Shown here piece by piece: positions 1 to 8,155 of a stretch of DNA of 64,000 nt (its first letter is position 1; each line of letters opens with the position of its first letter). Origin of the DNA: Firmicutes bacterium FC7. Its GTDB lineage: Bacteria; Bacillota; Clostridia; Tissierellales; Tissierellaceae. Where the stretch lies: contig JAKELU010000008.1 in NCBI GenBank assembly GCA_022760735.1, forward strand, positions 1,304-65,303. The letters are read 5' to 3'. The translations under genes and the position numbers were made by a program. The notes beneath the pieces are model-generated. The model had not been told where the DNA came from, did not search any database, and worked only from the letters and a program-made list of their open reading frames with translations.

Positions 1-139
1 GTTTGTCTACTTGGTATTCCGTTTAACAAACCAGCTCAGGAGTGAATATTACATATCCTCTTAATGTTGGCTTTCACCTACCCCCAACTCTCTGTGATTA
101 AGATAGGATATCTTTCTCTCCGTCAAAGCAATTATTTTA
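1..139 (-). promoter_or_regulatory. T-box leader, 5' part (Stem I and linker), probable Phe (UUC) specifier
   Basis: Read leftward, this stretch has the order of T-box Stem I: a GACGGAGAG base, an AGAGAG element, the distal GGTGAAAGCC element, and CTCCTGAGC closing the stem, followed by an AAGTAGAC linker. The arms pair: ATATCC with GGATAT, TCTTAAT with ATTAAGA, and GGAG with CTCC flanking the specifier loop. The triplet immediately before the A that precedes CTCC is TTC (plus-strand 44-46), which fits a phenylalanine specifier. ATT (Ile) in the same loop is the less likely alternative. The antiterminator and the regulated gene lie beyond the left edge, so the target (a Phe-tRNA synthetase, biosynthesis or transport gene) is not visible. 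Confidence 0.8.
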
Positions 140-145
140 ATAAGT

Positions 146-174
146 ATCTTAACACGTTAAAGTATATAAGTCAA
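146..174 (-). promoter_or_regulatory. Sigma-A promoter of the T-box transcript
   Basis: On the minus strand TTGACT (169-174) and TAAGAT (146-151) are separated by exactly 17 bp. Transcription would start near 139, just ahead of the T-box Stem I. Confidence 0.75.
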
Positions 175-378
175 CCATTATTTTTAAAATATTTAGAAAA
201 ATATTTTTCTATTAAATTTGAATAATTTATCAATTAAACTGCTGAATTTTTCTATTTAGATATATATTATGAACGAAATAGATTAGTGTGATAATATTAT
301 TTTATTTTTTAAATTAAAAGGAGATTACTTTAGAATTAGTATATAATAACATTAATAGATATTTTAGGGGGAAGTAGG
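175..378. other. AT-rich intergenic spacer with a possible rightward promoter
   Basis: This spacer separates the leftward T-box transcript from the first rightward gene. The only signal I can support is TTATGA (267-272), 17 bp, then GATAAT (290-295) preceded by an extended -10 TG. It could drive the M24 peptidase gene. The rest is AT-rich with no ORF and no clear hairpin. Confidence 0.4.
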
Positions 379-1620
379 ATGAATAAGGAGTTTTTTATAA
401 ACAATAGAAGAAGATTAGGTGAAAGGATAGAGGATAATAGCATATTAATATTGTTTGCTGGTACAGCTCCATATAAGTCAGCGGATGAACAGTATAAATT
501 TATTCCCAATAGGAATTTCTATTATATTACGGGAATTGATGAAAGTAAGATAATTTACCTAATGAAAAAAATAAATGGTAAAATTTCTGAAACCTTATTT
601 ATTCAAAGACCTGATCCAGTAATGGCTAAATGGATAGGTGCTACGATTACTGAAGAAGAAGCTATTGATAAATCAGGCATTGAGGAGATAAACTACCTTG
701 ATAAGTTTGAGGATATAATTGGTTCATTGTTAAATAGAAACAGAATAGAAAGAGTTTATCTGGATTTGGAACGACAGGAAGTAAGAGTTAATATTACTGA
801 GTCTCAATATTTTGCGAAGATGATTTTAGAAAGATATCCTTATATTCAGATTAAAAATGTTTATTATGATATTGCTGATATGAGAGTTATAAAAACTGAG
901 GAGGAAATCGATTTAATTAGAAAAGCAATTTCAGTAACTAATGAAGGCATAATGAATATGATAAAGAACATGAAACCTGGAATGATGGAATATGAAATAG
1001 AGGCATATTTTAATTTTACTTTGATGAGTCGAGGCATTAGAAACAAGGCCTTTGAACCTATAATAGGTAGTGGAATAAATGGAACTATATTACACTATAC
1101 TGATAATAATAGCAGGACTAAGGATGGAGATTTAATCCTATTTGATTTAGGAGCACAGTTCAAATATTATAATGCTGATATAAGTCGTACGTTCCCTGTT
1201 AACGGTAAGTTTACTGATAGACAAAAAGAAATTTATAGTATTGTATTAAGAGCTAATAAGGCTGTTGAAGAAGCAGCTAAACCTGGCTTGCCATTTAGAA
1301 AATTAAATGAAATTGCTAAAACAGTTTTAATAGAAGGATGTAAGGAAATAGGCTTAATAAAAGAAGATGATGAGATTTCTAAATATTATTTCCATTCAGT
1401 TTCCCACTATTTAGGGGCGGATTCCCATGATGTTGGAAGCTATGATGTTGTTTTGCAACCAGGAATGGTTATAACAAATGAACCAGGTTTATATATTGAA
1501 GAAGAGGGAATTGGGGTAAGGATAGAGGATGACCTACTGATAACTAAAGATGGTGTAGAGAATTTATCAATGAATATCATAAAAGAAATAGAAGATATTG
1601 AGGCTTTCATGAATAAATAG
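379..1620 (+). CDS. Aminopeptidase P family (M24B, Xaa-Pro) metallopeptidase
   Basis: Cytoplasmic dimetal peptidase expected to remove an N-terminal residue preceding proline. The N-terminal third is an AMP_N-type domain and the C-terminal two thirds the pita-bread M24 fold. The five expected metal ligands are visible: Asp256 (FDLGAQ), Asp267 (NADISRTFP), His343 (SHYLGADSHDVG), Glu368 (NEPG) and Glu383 (VRIEDD). At 413 residues it has the usual PepP length. The start follows a GGGGGAAG ribosome site. It is followed 12 bp later by a Nudix gene. A second, longer M24B paralogue lies at 49176. Exact substrate (dipeptide or longer) cannot be told from sequence. Confidence 0.9.
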   Translation: MNKEFFINNRRRLGERIEDNSILILFAGTAPYKSADEQYKFIPNRNFYYITGIDESKIIYLMKKINGKISETLFIQRPDPVMAKWIGATITEEEAIDKSGIEEINYLDKFEDIIGSLLNRNRIERVYLDLERQEVRVNITESQYFAKMILERYPYIQIKNVYYDIADMRVIKTEEEIDLIRKAISVTNEGIMNMIKNMKPGMMEYEIEAYFNFTLMSRGIRNKAFEPIIGSGINGTILHYTDNNSRTKDGDLILFDLGAQFKYYNADISRTFPVNGKFTDRQKEIYSIVLRANKAVEEAAKPGLPFRKLNEIAKTVLIEGCKEIGLIKEDDEISKYYFHSVSHYLGADSHDVGSYDVVLQPGMVITNEPGLYIEEEGIGVRIEDDLLITKDGVENLSMNIIKEIEDIEAFMNK

Positions 1621-1632
1621 GAGGATTTTTAA

Positions 1633-2148
1633 TTGGAAATCTGGGATGTATTAGATGAGAATGGCAATAAAACTGGTAAAACAATATTAAGAGGGGAAGA
1701 GCTTAAGGAAAGTGAATACCATCTTGAAGCTCACCTATGGGTTATTAACAGCATGGGAGATTTTTTGATACAAAAAAGGAGTAAAAATCTTAAAAATGCA
1801 CCAGGTATATGGGCTATAACAGGCGGCTGTATAACTCAAGGTGAAGATAGTATAACAGGTCTTAAAAGAGAAGTTAAGGAAGAATTAGGTTTGGATATTG
1901 ATGAAAACAAATTGAGTTTTCACATAAGACATAAGAGAAAAAATGCACTTGCGGATATTTATATTTTATATGATGATGTAAATATAGATGTATTAGTATT
2001 GCAAAAAGAAGAAGTAGAGGAAGTTAAATGGGTTAGTTTAAATCAACTAAAAAACATGTTAAGTGAAGGAACATTCTTTAAATATAATAATGATTACCTT
2101 GAGTTGATATTTAATGCTTTAAAGAACTTTAAGGGAAATAATGATTAA
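1633..2148 (+). CDS. Nudix hydrolase, IDI/YfcD-like
   Basis: A 171-residue Nudix-fold protein. The Nudix box is complete (GGCITQGEDSITGLKREV followed by KEELG). The N-terminus (MEIWDVLDENGNKTGK) and the HLEAHLWVIN segment resemble the YfcD / isopentenyl-diphosphate isomerase-like branch, whose members often hydrolyse nucleotide or prenyl diphosphates. The start is TTG at 1633, with AGGAGG overlapping the stop of the peptidase gene, so the two are co-transcribed. The substrate is not predictable. Confidence 0.82.
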   Translation: MEIWDVLDENGNKTGKTILRGEELKESEYHLEAHLWVINSMGDFLIQKRSKNLKNAPGIWAITGGCITQGEDSITGLKREVKEELGLDIDENKLSFHIRHKRKNALADIYILYDDVNIDVLVLQKEEVEEVKWVSLNQLKNMLSEGTFFKYNNDYLELIFNALKNFKGNND

Positions 2149-2171
2149 CAAATGATATTGGGGTTGAGTAC

Positions 2172-2630
2172 ATGACAGTTGATAGTGTTAGAGAACAGTT
2201 TAGAAGAGAAGGTTTAAATTTAGAAGTAATAGAGATGGATACAAGTACCGCTACAGTTGAATTAGCTGCTAATGCCTTAGGGGTAGAGCCAGCAAGAATT
2301 GCAAAAACAATGGCATTAAGACTTAAGGATAGGGATATTTTAATTGTTGCAAAAGGAGATGTAAGAATAGACAACAGAAAATTTAAGGACTATTTTCAGG
2401 AAAAGGCTAAATTTATAGATGCTGATGAATTAGGTGAAGCAACTGGCCATCCAGTAGGTGGAATTTGCCCATTCGGGTTAAATAGAGATTTAGATATATA
2501 CTTAGATGAATCATTAAAGGTATTCGACTATGTATTCCCAGCTGGTGGTAGTCCAAATACTTGTGTAAAAATAGATGTTGATTATCTTGCAGAAGTAACC
2601 AAGGGTAAATGGATAGATGTATGTAAGTAA
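2172..2630 (+). CDS. YbaK/EbsC-type aminoacyl-tRNA deacylase
   Basis: A 152-residue single-domain member of the YbaK/ProRS-editing superfamily, which hydrolyses mischarged tRNAs in trans (Cys-tRNAPro or Ala-tRNAPro types). Family features seen are the ARIAKTMALR segment with the conserved lysine, the GHPVGGICPFGL loop and the GGSPNTCVKI strand near the C-terminus. Length is typical for freestanding members. It sits 23 bp after the Nudix gene with a modest GGGGTTGAG site. Which mischarged tRNA it clears cannot be read from sequence. Confidence 0.88.
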   Translation: MTVDSVREQFRREGLNLEVIEMDTSTATVELAANALGVEPARIAKTMALRLKDRDILIVAKGDVRIDNRKFKDYFQEKAKFIDADELGEATGHPVGGICPFGLNRDLDIYLDESLKVFDYVFPAGGSPNTCVKIDVDYLAEVTKGKWIDVCK

Positions 2631-2752
2631 TCTCCATCAATATAGCAAGATTAATAGATTGAATACTTTAATAATGGTGTGTAATACTAATTATTATAAA
2701 AAGTTGTTTTGAAATTTACAATTACATAAAGAACTAGAAAGGTATGAAAAAG

Positions 2753-3457
2753 ATGAATAAGAAAACAAGATATATTTTACTAACTTTAATAATTTTAGTT
2801 CTAATATCTGCATGTACACCTATTGCTAATAAAGATTTACAGGAAGAATTAAATGCTAAAAATGATATTATAACAGCTTTAGAAAAAGAAAATAAGGAAC
2901 TAGAAGATAAGATAGCCGAATTGGAGAAGGAAGCAGAAAATCCTGCAAAACTTAATACAAATAGACTACTTGATACATCTTTAAAAGTAGTTAATTTGCT
3001 AAAGAACAAAGATATGGAGAGATTATCATCATATGTACACCCAACAAAGGGAGTAAGATTTAGTCCATATGGAAATATAAATGTTGAATCTGACATGGTC
3101 TTTTTACCTGATGAGATAACTAATTTACTAAGTGATAGTAAAACGTATGTATGGGGTAATTATGATGGTTCTGGTGAACCAATAGAATTGAATTTTAATG
3201 ACTATTATGAAAGATTCGTTTATGATGTAGATTTTGCAAGTCCTCATATGATTGGAAATAATGTAGTTATAGGAAAAGGCAACACTCTAATTAATATTTC
3301 TGATGCATATCCTAATGCAGAATTTATTGAATTTCATTTTACTGGTATTGAGCCTCAATATGAGGGAATGGACTGGAGAAGCTTAAGGTTAATATTTGTA
3401 GAGGATAATGGTAAGTATTATTTAATTGGAATAGCTCATGACGAGTGGACAATATAA
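2753..3457 (+). CDS. Lipoprotein with coiled-coil stalk, function unknown
   Basis: A type II signal peptide ends in LISAC, so the mature protein should be lipid-anchored on the outer membrane face. Directly after the cysteine lies about 40 residues of heptad-rich coiled coil (LQEELNAKNDIITALEKENK), then a globular domain of about 160 residues with aromatic-rich strands and a GMDWRSLRLIFVEDNG ending. I do not recognise the globular fold. I chose ATG 2753 because GAAAGG (2737-2742) is 10 bp away; the in-frame ATG at 2744 would leave 1 bp. It ends at a bidirectional terminator shared with the convergent yetF-type gene. Confidence 0.7.
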   Translation: MNKKTRYILLTLIILVLISACTPIANKDLQEELNAKNDIITALEKENKELEDKIAELEKEAENPAKLNTNRLLDTSLKVVNLLKNKDMERLSSYVHPTKGVRFSPYGNINVESDMVFLPDEITNLLSDSKTYVWGNYDGSGEPIELNFNDYYERFVYDVDFASPHMIGNNVVIGKGNTLINISDAYPNAEFIEFHFTGIEPQYEGMDWRSLRLIFVEDNGKYYLIGIAHDEWTI

Positions 3458-3488
3458 AAGAAGTAGGGCAGAGCCTTACTTCTTTTCT
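3456..3488. terminator. Bidirectional terminator between convergent genes
   Basis: AAAGAAGTAGG and CCTTACTTCTTT form a stem with a one-base irregularity around a GCAGAG loop, flanked by A and T runs on both sides. It overlaps the last codons of both converging genes. Confidence 0.65.
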
Positions 3489-4150
3489 CTTAATTGAGTA
3501 TATAAAGTTCCATCATCTTGTAGTTCAGCATAAAAAACATCAGAAATACTCTTTATATTTTGTTGTTTAAGTTGCTTTTCTAGCCACATAACATTTAGTC
3601 CATAGCTTGTTAGATTATTGTATACAACTTTGCCATCTATAATAATCTCTTCAGGTAAGTATTTTGGTTGAGTAGTAGGTATATTTAAATCCTTTTTTTT
3701 AACATTAAGTTGGTCTTGAACTTTCAAAACACTTAGTTTTCCATTAGGTTCTAAAATCGCATAATCAACTTCTTTAATGGAGAAAATATTTTGCTCCCTA
3801 AGCATCATTGTAATATTATCTATACTAACCTTTGTAGCTCTAAGAGCGTCCTCTTGAAACTGACCTTTCTTTATTAAAATAGTAGGTTGACCATCAATAA
3901 TAACTCTAGCCTTAGCAAACTTTAAAGTTACTATTGATAATAATAGTGTTAATACACACCACCATATAAGGCCAACAACTTCGTCCCATATTGTCTCATC
4001 ATTAAAAGTAATAATCTCTGCTGCTAACGAGCCAATGGTTATGCCAGTTACATAATTAAAGAAAGTCATTTGACTCATTTGCTTTTTACCTAATATTCTT
4101 GCTAAAAGTAGTAGCAGAAAAAAAGCAAATGTTGGTTTAAGAATCATCAT
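3476..4150 (-). CDS. DUF421/YetF-family membrane protein
   Basis: A 224-residue protein with N-terminal membrane helices (roughly residues 1-20, 35-50 and 57-75), including the family-typical LLLLARILGKKQMSQMTFF segment, then the cytoplasmic YetF domain (ARVIIDGQPTILIKKGQF and the LREQNIFSIKEVDYAILEPNG strand). Such proteins are common in sporulating Firmicutes, where some are linked to spore maturation or germination, but a biochemical role is not established. Start ATG 4150 lies 3 bp after the preceding 88-residue ORF, so translation is probably coupled. Confidence 0.88.
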   Translation of the reverse strand: MMILKPTFAFFLLLLLARILGKKQMSQMTFFNYVTGITIGSLAAEIITFNDETIWDEVVGLIWWCVLTLLLSIVTLKFAKARVIIDGQPTILIKKGQFQEDALRATKVSIDNITMMLREQNIFSIKEVDYAILEPNGKLSVLKVQDQLNVKKKDLNIPTTQPKYLPEEIIIDGKVVYNNLTSYGLNVMWLEKQLKQQNIKSISDVFYAELQDDGTLYTQLREKK

Positions 4151-4153
4151 GTC

Positions 4154-4420
4154 TTATTTTAGACCTTCTATTTCTTTATATTTTTCATAAGGATCAGTTT
4201 CTAAATCAGCATTAAATGGGGTAAAACTAGAAGCTAGCAAATAGCTAGTAGGAAGGTTTAAATATATTCCATTGTCTCTATAATTTTCTATTGAATAAGG
4301 CTCATCATAATCTAAATAGTCTATATCATTTAATTGTTCTTCACTTAAAATAATACTTTTATCATATCTTTCATAATCTTCCATATCAAAAGGTGAATCA
4401 TAATTTCTTCGCTTGGCCAA
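4154..4420 (-). CDS. Small acidic protein of unknown function
   Basis: An 88-residue, strongly acidic, tyrosine-rich soluble protein (many D, E and Y; motifs such as YDSPFDMEDYERYDKS). It has no signal peptide or membrane segment. A strong GGAGGTG site precedes the ATG and the gene is 3 bp upstream of the YetF-type gene, so the pair forms one operon. I do not recognise the family. A partner or regulator of the adjacent membrane protein is inference from position only. Confidence 0.7.
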   Translation of the reverse strand: MAKRRNYDSPFDMEDYERYDKSIILSEEQLNDIDYLDYDEPYSIENYRDNGIYLNLPTSYLLASSFTPFNADLETDPYEKYKEIEGLK

Positions 4421-4504
4421 TTTAAAACACCTCCATACTTATTGTATCCAATTGGCCATTGACAATTCATACTCTAAAGTTTTTCAGTGAAAATACAAAG
4501 GCAT

Positions 4505-4531
4505 AGAAAAAGGAAATCCTTTCGGATTTCC
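4505..4531 (-). terminator. Rho-independent terminator of metNIQ
   Basis: Perfect 8-bp stem GGAAATCC / GGATTTCC (4512-4531, plus-strand loop TTTC). On the minus strand it is followed by TTTTT, right after the metQ stop. Confidence 0.9.
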
Positions 4532-4536
4532 ATTAT

Positions 4537-5358
4537 TTAAAATGCTGGTACTACTCCACCATTGTAGTTTTCTTCTATATAAGCTCTTACTTCATCTGAT
4601 TGTAAAGCTTCCATTAGTTTTACGAATACTTCTTTGTTTTCTTCACCAGCTCTAACAGCTACTATATTAGCATATGGTGATTCTTTACCTTCAACTACAA
4701 TTCCATCTTCTACAGGGTTTAATCCTGCTTCTAATGCATAATTACCATTGATTACAGCACCATCAACTTCACCTAAAACTCTTGGCAAAGTAGCTGCCTC
4801 AAGTGCAGTAAATTTAATGTTTTTAGGATTCTCCACAACATCTTTTTCAGTAGCTTCTAATCCAACGCCTTCTTTAAGTTTAATAAGGCCATTAGCTTCT
4901 AATAATAGAAGTGCTCTACCACCATTTACTGTATCATTAGGAATAGCTATTTCAGCACCATCTTTAATTTCATCAAGTGATTTTACTTCATTTGCATATA
5001 ATGCCATTGGTTCAACATGAACTCCACCTATTGATACTAAGTCTAAATTTTCTTTTGCTATAAAATCATCTAAATAAGGTTTGTGTTGGAAGAAGTTTGC
5101 ATCAATTTCACCGTCAGCTAAGGCATGATTTGGTTTAACATAATCAGTGAATTCTATGGTTTTAACCTTTATTCCTTCCTTTTCTAAATCGTCAACTACA
5201 AGAGAAACTAATTTACTATGTGGTTCTGGTGATACACCTATTGTTATTTCTACAGTTTCAGCAGATGTCTCTGTTGGTGCTTTTTCCTTTGGTGTACAAC
5301 CTGCTAATAGTGATAATGATATTATTGCTGATAAAGCTATTGATAATGTCTTTTTCAT
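4537..5358 (-). CDS. metQ: Methionine ABC transporter substrate-binding lipoprotein
   Basis: NlpA/MetQ-family lipoprotein, 273 residues. The signal peptide ends in SLLAGC, then the two-lobe binding domain begins with EITIGVSPEPHSKLV. Family signatures seen are NFFQHKPYL, VHVEPMALY, AIPNDTVNGGRAL and the PYANIVAVR strand near the end. It captures L- or D-methionine outside the membrane and delivers it to MetI. It is the last gene of metNIQ, with GGAGGA before the ATG, and the S-box leader upstream supports methionine as ligand. Confidence 0.95.
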   Translation of the reverse strand: MKKTLSIALSAIISLSLLAGCTPKEKAPTETSAETVEITIGVSPEPHSKLVSLVVDDLEKEGIKVKTIEFTDYVKPNHALADGEIDANFFQHKPYLDDFIAKENLDLVSIGGVHVEPMALYANEVKSLDEIKDGAEIAIPNDTVNGGRALLLLEANGLIKLKEGVGLEATEKDVVENPKNIKFTALEAATLPRVLGEVDGAVINGNYALEAGLNPVEDGIVVEGKESPYANIVAVRAGEENKEVFVKLMEALQSDEVRAYIEENYNGGVVPAF

Positions 5359-5380
5359 TTATATATAATCCTCCTAATAC

Positions 5381-6022
5381 TTATTTTTTATTTATTTTTT
5401 CCGCTAAGGTATTTCCTAAAAATTGAATTGACTGAACCAAAATTACTATAATAACTACGGCTACAATCATAACATCGGTTTGGAATCTATATAAACCAAA
5501 CCTAATTGCAAGGTCACCAAGACCTCCACCACCAATTGAACCTGCCATGGCAGAATAACCTATTAAGTTTATAATTGTAAGCGTAATTCCAAGAATAATT
5601 GAAGGTAAAGCCTCTGGTATTAATACTTTAGTGATAATTTGTGGAATTGTTGCTCCCATGGATAAGCTAAACTCAATTACACCTTTATCAACTTCCTTTA
5701 AGCTACTTTCCATAACTCTAGCAACAAAAGGAGCAGCTGATATGGAAAGGGGAACTATAGTTGCTGTTGTGCCAATGGTCTTTCCAATTATTAATTTCGA
5801 AAGTGGAAATAATAATATCATTAATATTAAAAATGGGAAGGACCTTAGTAGATTAATTATGCTATTTAATATTTTGTTTAGCATAGGCTTTTCCCATAAT
5901 CCATCCTTTTCGGTAATCACCAATAGTATTCCTAAAGGGAAACCTAGCAATACGGAAAATATTGTTGAGAAAAATACCATATATAAGGTTTCAAGGAGTG
6001 AAGGTATGACTAAATCTATCAT
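5381..6022 (-). CDS. metI: Methionine ABC transporter permease
   Basis: A 213-residue permease with about five membrane helices. The cytoplasmic EAA-type loop is visible as ESSLKEVDKGVIEFSLSMGA followed by IPQIITKVLIPEALPSI. The GGGGLGDLAIRFGLYRFQ segment near the end is characteristic of MetI. It forms the channel with MetN (ATPase) and MetQ. Its ATG overlaps the metN stop by 4 bp, indicating translational coupling. Confidence 0.95.
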   Translation of the reverse strand: MIDLVIPSLLETLYMVFFSTIFSVLLGFPLGILLVITEKDGLWEKPMLNKILNSIINLLRSFPFLILMILLFPLSKLIIGKTIGTTATIVPLSISAAPFVARVMESSLKEVDKGVIEFSLSMGATIPQIITKVLIPEALPSIILGITLTIINLIGYSAMAGSIGGGGLGDLAIRFGLYRFQTDVMIVAVVIIVILVQSIQFLGNTLAEKINKK

Positions 6023-7026
6023 TGTAACACCTCCACATGAACATTTTCATTTCTTAAATATGATATAGCATTTTCAACCTCAACATCTGTACCAATTAGT
6101 TCAAGTACTAAATGGCCTACATTGCTTTCATGCAACTTGTTAATGTTTCCAGATAATATATTCACATTAATATTAAATTCTTTAATAGCTTTTGAAACGA
6201 TTGGCTTCTTAGCACTTTGACCAAGATAGCTTAATCTAATTAACTTACCCTCAAAATCACTAGGATTAATGATTTCGTCCTCAATATTATTTTGCAGAGA
6301 ATTTATAAAACTTTGGGCAGTTTTAGTTTTTGGATTTCTAAATATATTTTCAACAGTATTTAACTCAACAACTTTTCCTTCTTCCATGATAGCAACTCTA
6401 TCGCATATTTCTTTAACAACTTCCATTTGGTGCGTTATCATCACTATAGTAATACCAAACTCGTTTCTTATTCTATTTAACAATGATAATATCGATTTTG
6501 TGGTTTTAGGGTCTAGGGCAGAAGTTCCTTCATCACTTAGAAGTATCTTTGGATTGTTTGCTATAGCTCTTGCTATGGCAACACGCTGCTTTTGACCACC
6601 ACTTAGTTGGCTAGGATATGAATCTTTTTTATCAGTAAGATCAACATATTCTAGTAATTCATCAACCTTTTCTTCTATATAATTTTTACTTTTACCCTCT
6701 AGACTAAGTGGAAAGGCAATGTTCTCAAATACTGTTTTTTGTGCTAGGAGATTAAAATGTTGAAAAATCATTCCTATCTCCTTTCGCGTTAATCTTAAAG
6801 ATTCTTTGTCCAAAGATGTAATATCAACATTATCAATGAAGATTTTACCACTTGTGGGTTCTTCTAATCTATTTATACATCTAATTAGTGTGGACTTACC
6901 TGCTCCACTAAGCCCTATGATTCCAAAGATTTCACCTTTATTAATATGCAGATTAACATCTTTGACAGCAGAAAAGCTAGCTTTTCCATTTATATAATCC
7001 TTCGAAAGATTTTTTATATCTATCAT
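6019..7026 (-). CDS. metN: Methionine ABC transporter ATPase with C-terminal NIL domain
   Basis: A 335-residue ATPase: Walker A GLSGAGKST (about residues 38-46), Q-loop IFQHFNLL, signature [14 protein letters not shown], Walker B with KILLSDEGTSALDP, and H-loop MITHQ. The last 80 or so residues (LIRLSYLGQSAKKP onward) match the NIL regulatory domain that binds methionine and inhibits transport. The Walker B run reads SDEGTSALDP where CDEATSALDP is usual; the catalytic Glu is kept. It is the first gene of the S-box operon. Confidence 0.96.
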   Translation of the reverse strand: MIDIKNLSKDYINGKASFSAVKDVNLHINKGEIFGIIGLSGAGKSTLIRCINRLEEPTSGKIFIDNVDITSLDKESLRLTRKEIGMIFQHFNLLAQKTVFENIAFPLSLEGKSKNYIEEKVDELLEYVDLTDKKDSYPSQLSGGQKQRVAIARAIANNPKILLSDEGTSALDPKTTKSILSLLNRIRNEFGITIVMITHQMEVVKEICDRVAIMEEGKVVELNTVENIFRNPKTKTAQSFINSLQNNIEDEIINPSDFEGKLIRLSYLGQSAKKPIVSKAIKEFNINVNILSGNINKLHESNVGHLVLELIGTDVEVENAISYLRNENVHVEVLQ

Positions 7027-7053
7027 TGAAGCACCTCAATTCTTTTTAGAAAT

Positions 7054-7200
7054 AAAAAAAACCTCTTAGATAAAAGAGGCGGCCGTCCTCTCTTATCTTG
7101 CGATCTAAGTCGCTGGAATTAGCACCTTGCGATATAAGTATCGCAGGTTGCTGGGTTTCATCGGGCCATTCCCTCCACCTCTCTTGATAAGAGTGTTTTT
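7054..7200 (-). promoter_or_regulatory. SAM-I (S-box) riboswitch with terminator
   Basis: On the minus strand the aptamer begins with CTCTTATC, then AGAGGTGGAGGGA, then ATGAAACCCAGCAACC, GGTGCTAATTCC, and closes P1 with GATAAGAG. The expression platform is complete. CCTCTT/AAGAGG (7062-7079) plus eight Ts is the terminator. The P1 3' strand with its extension, GATAAGAGAGG, can pair with CCTCTTTTATC of the terminator with one G-U, giving the antiterminator. High SAM should therefore stop transcription before metN. Confidence 0.97.
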
Positions 7201-7214
7201 TCAATTTAAAGACA

Positions 7215-7243
7215 ATGATAATACATTTAATACGTTTTGTCAA
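7215..7243 (-). promoter_or_regulatory. Sigma-A promoter of the metNIQ operon
   Basis: Minus strand TTGACA (7238-7243), 17-bp spacer, TATCAT (7215-7220). It places the transcription start just ahead of the S-box P1 stem. Confidence 0.85.
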
Positions 7244-7354
7244 TTTAAATCATAAAAATATTTTTTTCAAAAATTGCCTAATGGATTTATAGAATAATTT
7301 AACCTTAAGAACAAACAATAATTTAGAACAAATTCTATTTAGGAGGGAAAAATT

Positions 7355-7564
7355 TTGGCATTAAAAAATACTCTAAATTTAAATAATCTTACACAACAAG
7401 AATTAAACCTTGTTAAAGAAATAGCTGGAGAGCATTTAACAATGGCTAATAAGTTTGATTTGTATGCAAACCAAGTTCAAGACCAACAATTTAAGCAAAT
7501 GCTTAAACAATCTAGTCAGGATGCAAAAACAACTGCAACTAATCTAATAAATTCAATACAATAG
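7355..7564 (+). CDS. Small spore coat-type protein
   Basis: A 69-residue helical protein starting at TTG with AGGAGGG 8 bp upstream. The pattern LTQQELNLVKEIAGEH then LYANQVQDQQFKQML resembles the helical repeat of small CotF-related coat proteins. It sits 12 bp before a clearer CotF-type gene, and the two should form one sporulation-stage operon. I did not see a convincing mother-cell sigma promoter. The coat assignment rests largely on the neighbour. Confidence 0.7.
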   Translation: MALKNTLNLNNLTQQELNLVKEIAGEHLTMANKFDLYANQVQDQQFKQMLKQSSQDAKTTATNLINSIQ

Positions 7565-7576
7565 GAGGGTTATTAA

Positions 7577-8008
7577 ATGCAAGATAGAGATGTTTTTATG
7601 GATGTTTTAGCTGGTACAAAACATAGTATAAACTGCTATACTAATGCTATTATGGAAACATCAAATCAACAGCTTAGAAGTACATGGCAAACTTTAAGAA
7701 ATGAAGCTGAGCAATTGCAATATCAAATATATCAAATGGCTGAACAGAAAGGTTATTATATCCCAGCACCACCTGCAAATCCTCAGGATATACAAAAGGT
7801 TAAATCAACATTAACATCAGCTGTGAATAATATGAATAATTCAGGTTCACAAGGAAGCAATATATACAGTGGAGGTACAGTAAATCCAACTCTACACGTA
7901 AATACTGACACTACCCCAAGCATGGTAAGCTCAACAAACCAAAATATGACAAATTCATTTAATCAAAATCAATTGAATAACACAAATAATATGAAATTAA
8001 AGAAATAA
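7577..8008 (+). CDS. Spore coat protein, CotF family
   Basis: A 143-residue protein. Residues 1-70 match the Coat_F helical domain (DVLAGTKHSINCYTNAIMET, then NQQLRSTWQTLRNEAEQLQY and QIYQMAEQKGYY). The remainder is a low-complexity tail rich in Asn, Ser, Thr and Gln, as is common in coat proteins. It is the second gene of the coat pair and ends at a clear terminator. It is expected in the coat of the developing spore, made in the mother cell. The partner and layer cannot be predicted. Confidence 0.85.
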   Translation: MQDRDVFMDVLAGTKHSINCYTNAIMETSNQQLRSTWQTLRNEAEQLQYQIYQMAEQKGYYIPAPPANPQDIQKVKSTLTSAVNNMNNSGSQGSNIYSGGTVNPTLHVNTDTTPSMVSSTNQNMTNSFNQNQLNNTNNMKLKK

Positions 8009-8017
8009 TTTTGATAT

Positions 8018-8043
8018 AAAGGAGCCCTTTGGGTTCCTTTTTT
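8018..8043 (+). terminator. Terminator after coat genes
   Basis: AAAGGAGCCC and GGGTTCCTTT pair (one G-U) around a TTT loop and run into a T tract. Confidence 0.85.
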
Positions 8044-8155
8044 AGTAGAAATTCAAACTTAAGATTGCTATACTATGTTTATAACGATATGAAGTCTCGT
8101 TAAACAGTATGTACTTCAAGCTATTTTCATAGATGCTTATGCTGAGGTGATTTCC

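Noticed and set aside
4745-5430. Plus-strand ORFs opposite metQ
   Set aside because: They are shadows of the minus-strand gene, with no ribosome sites and no family features. The same applies to other long antisense ORFs, such as those opposite tkt, met and yvcK.
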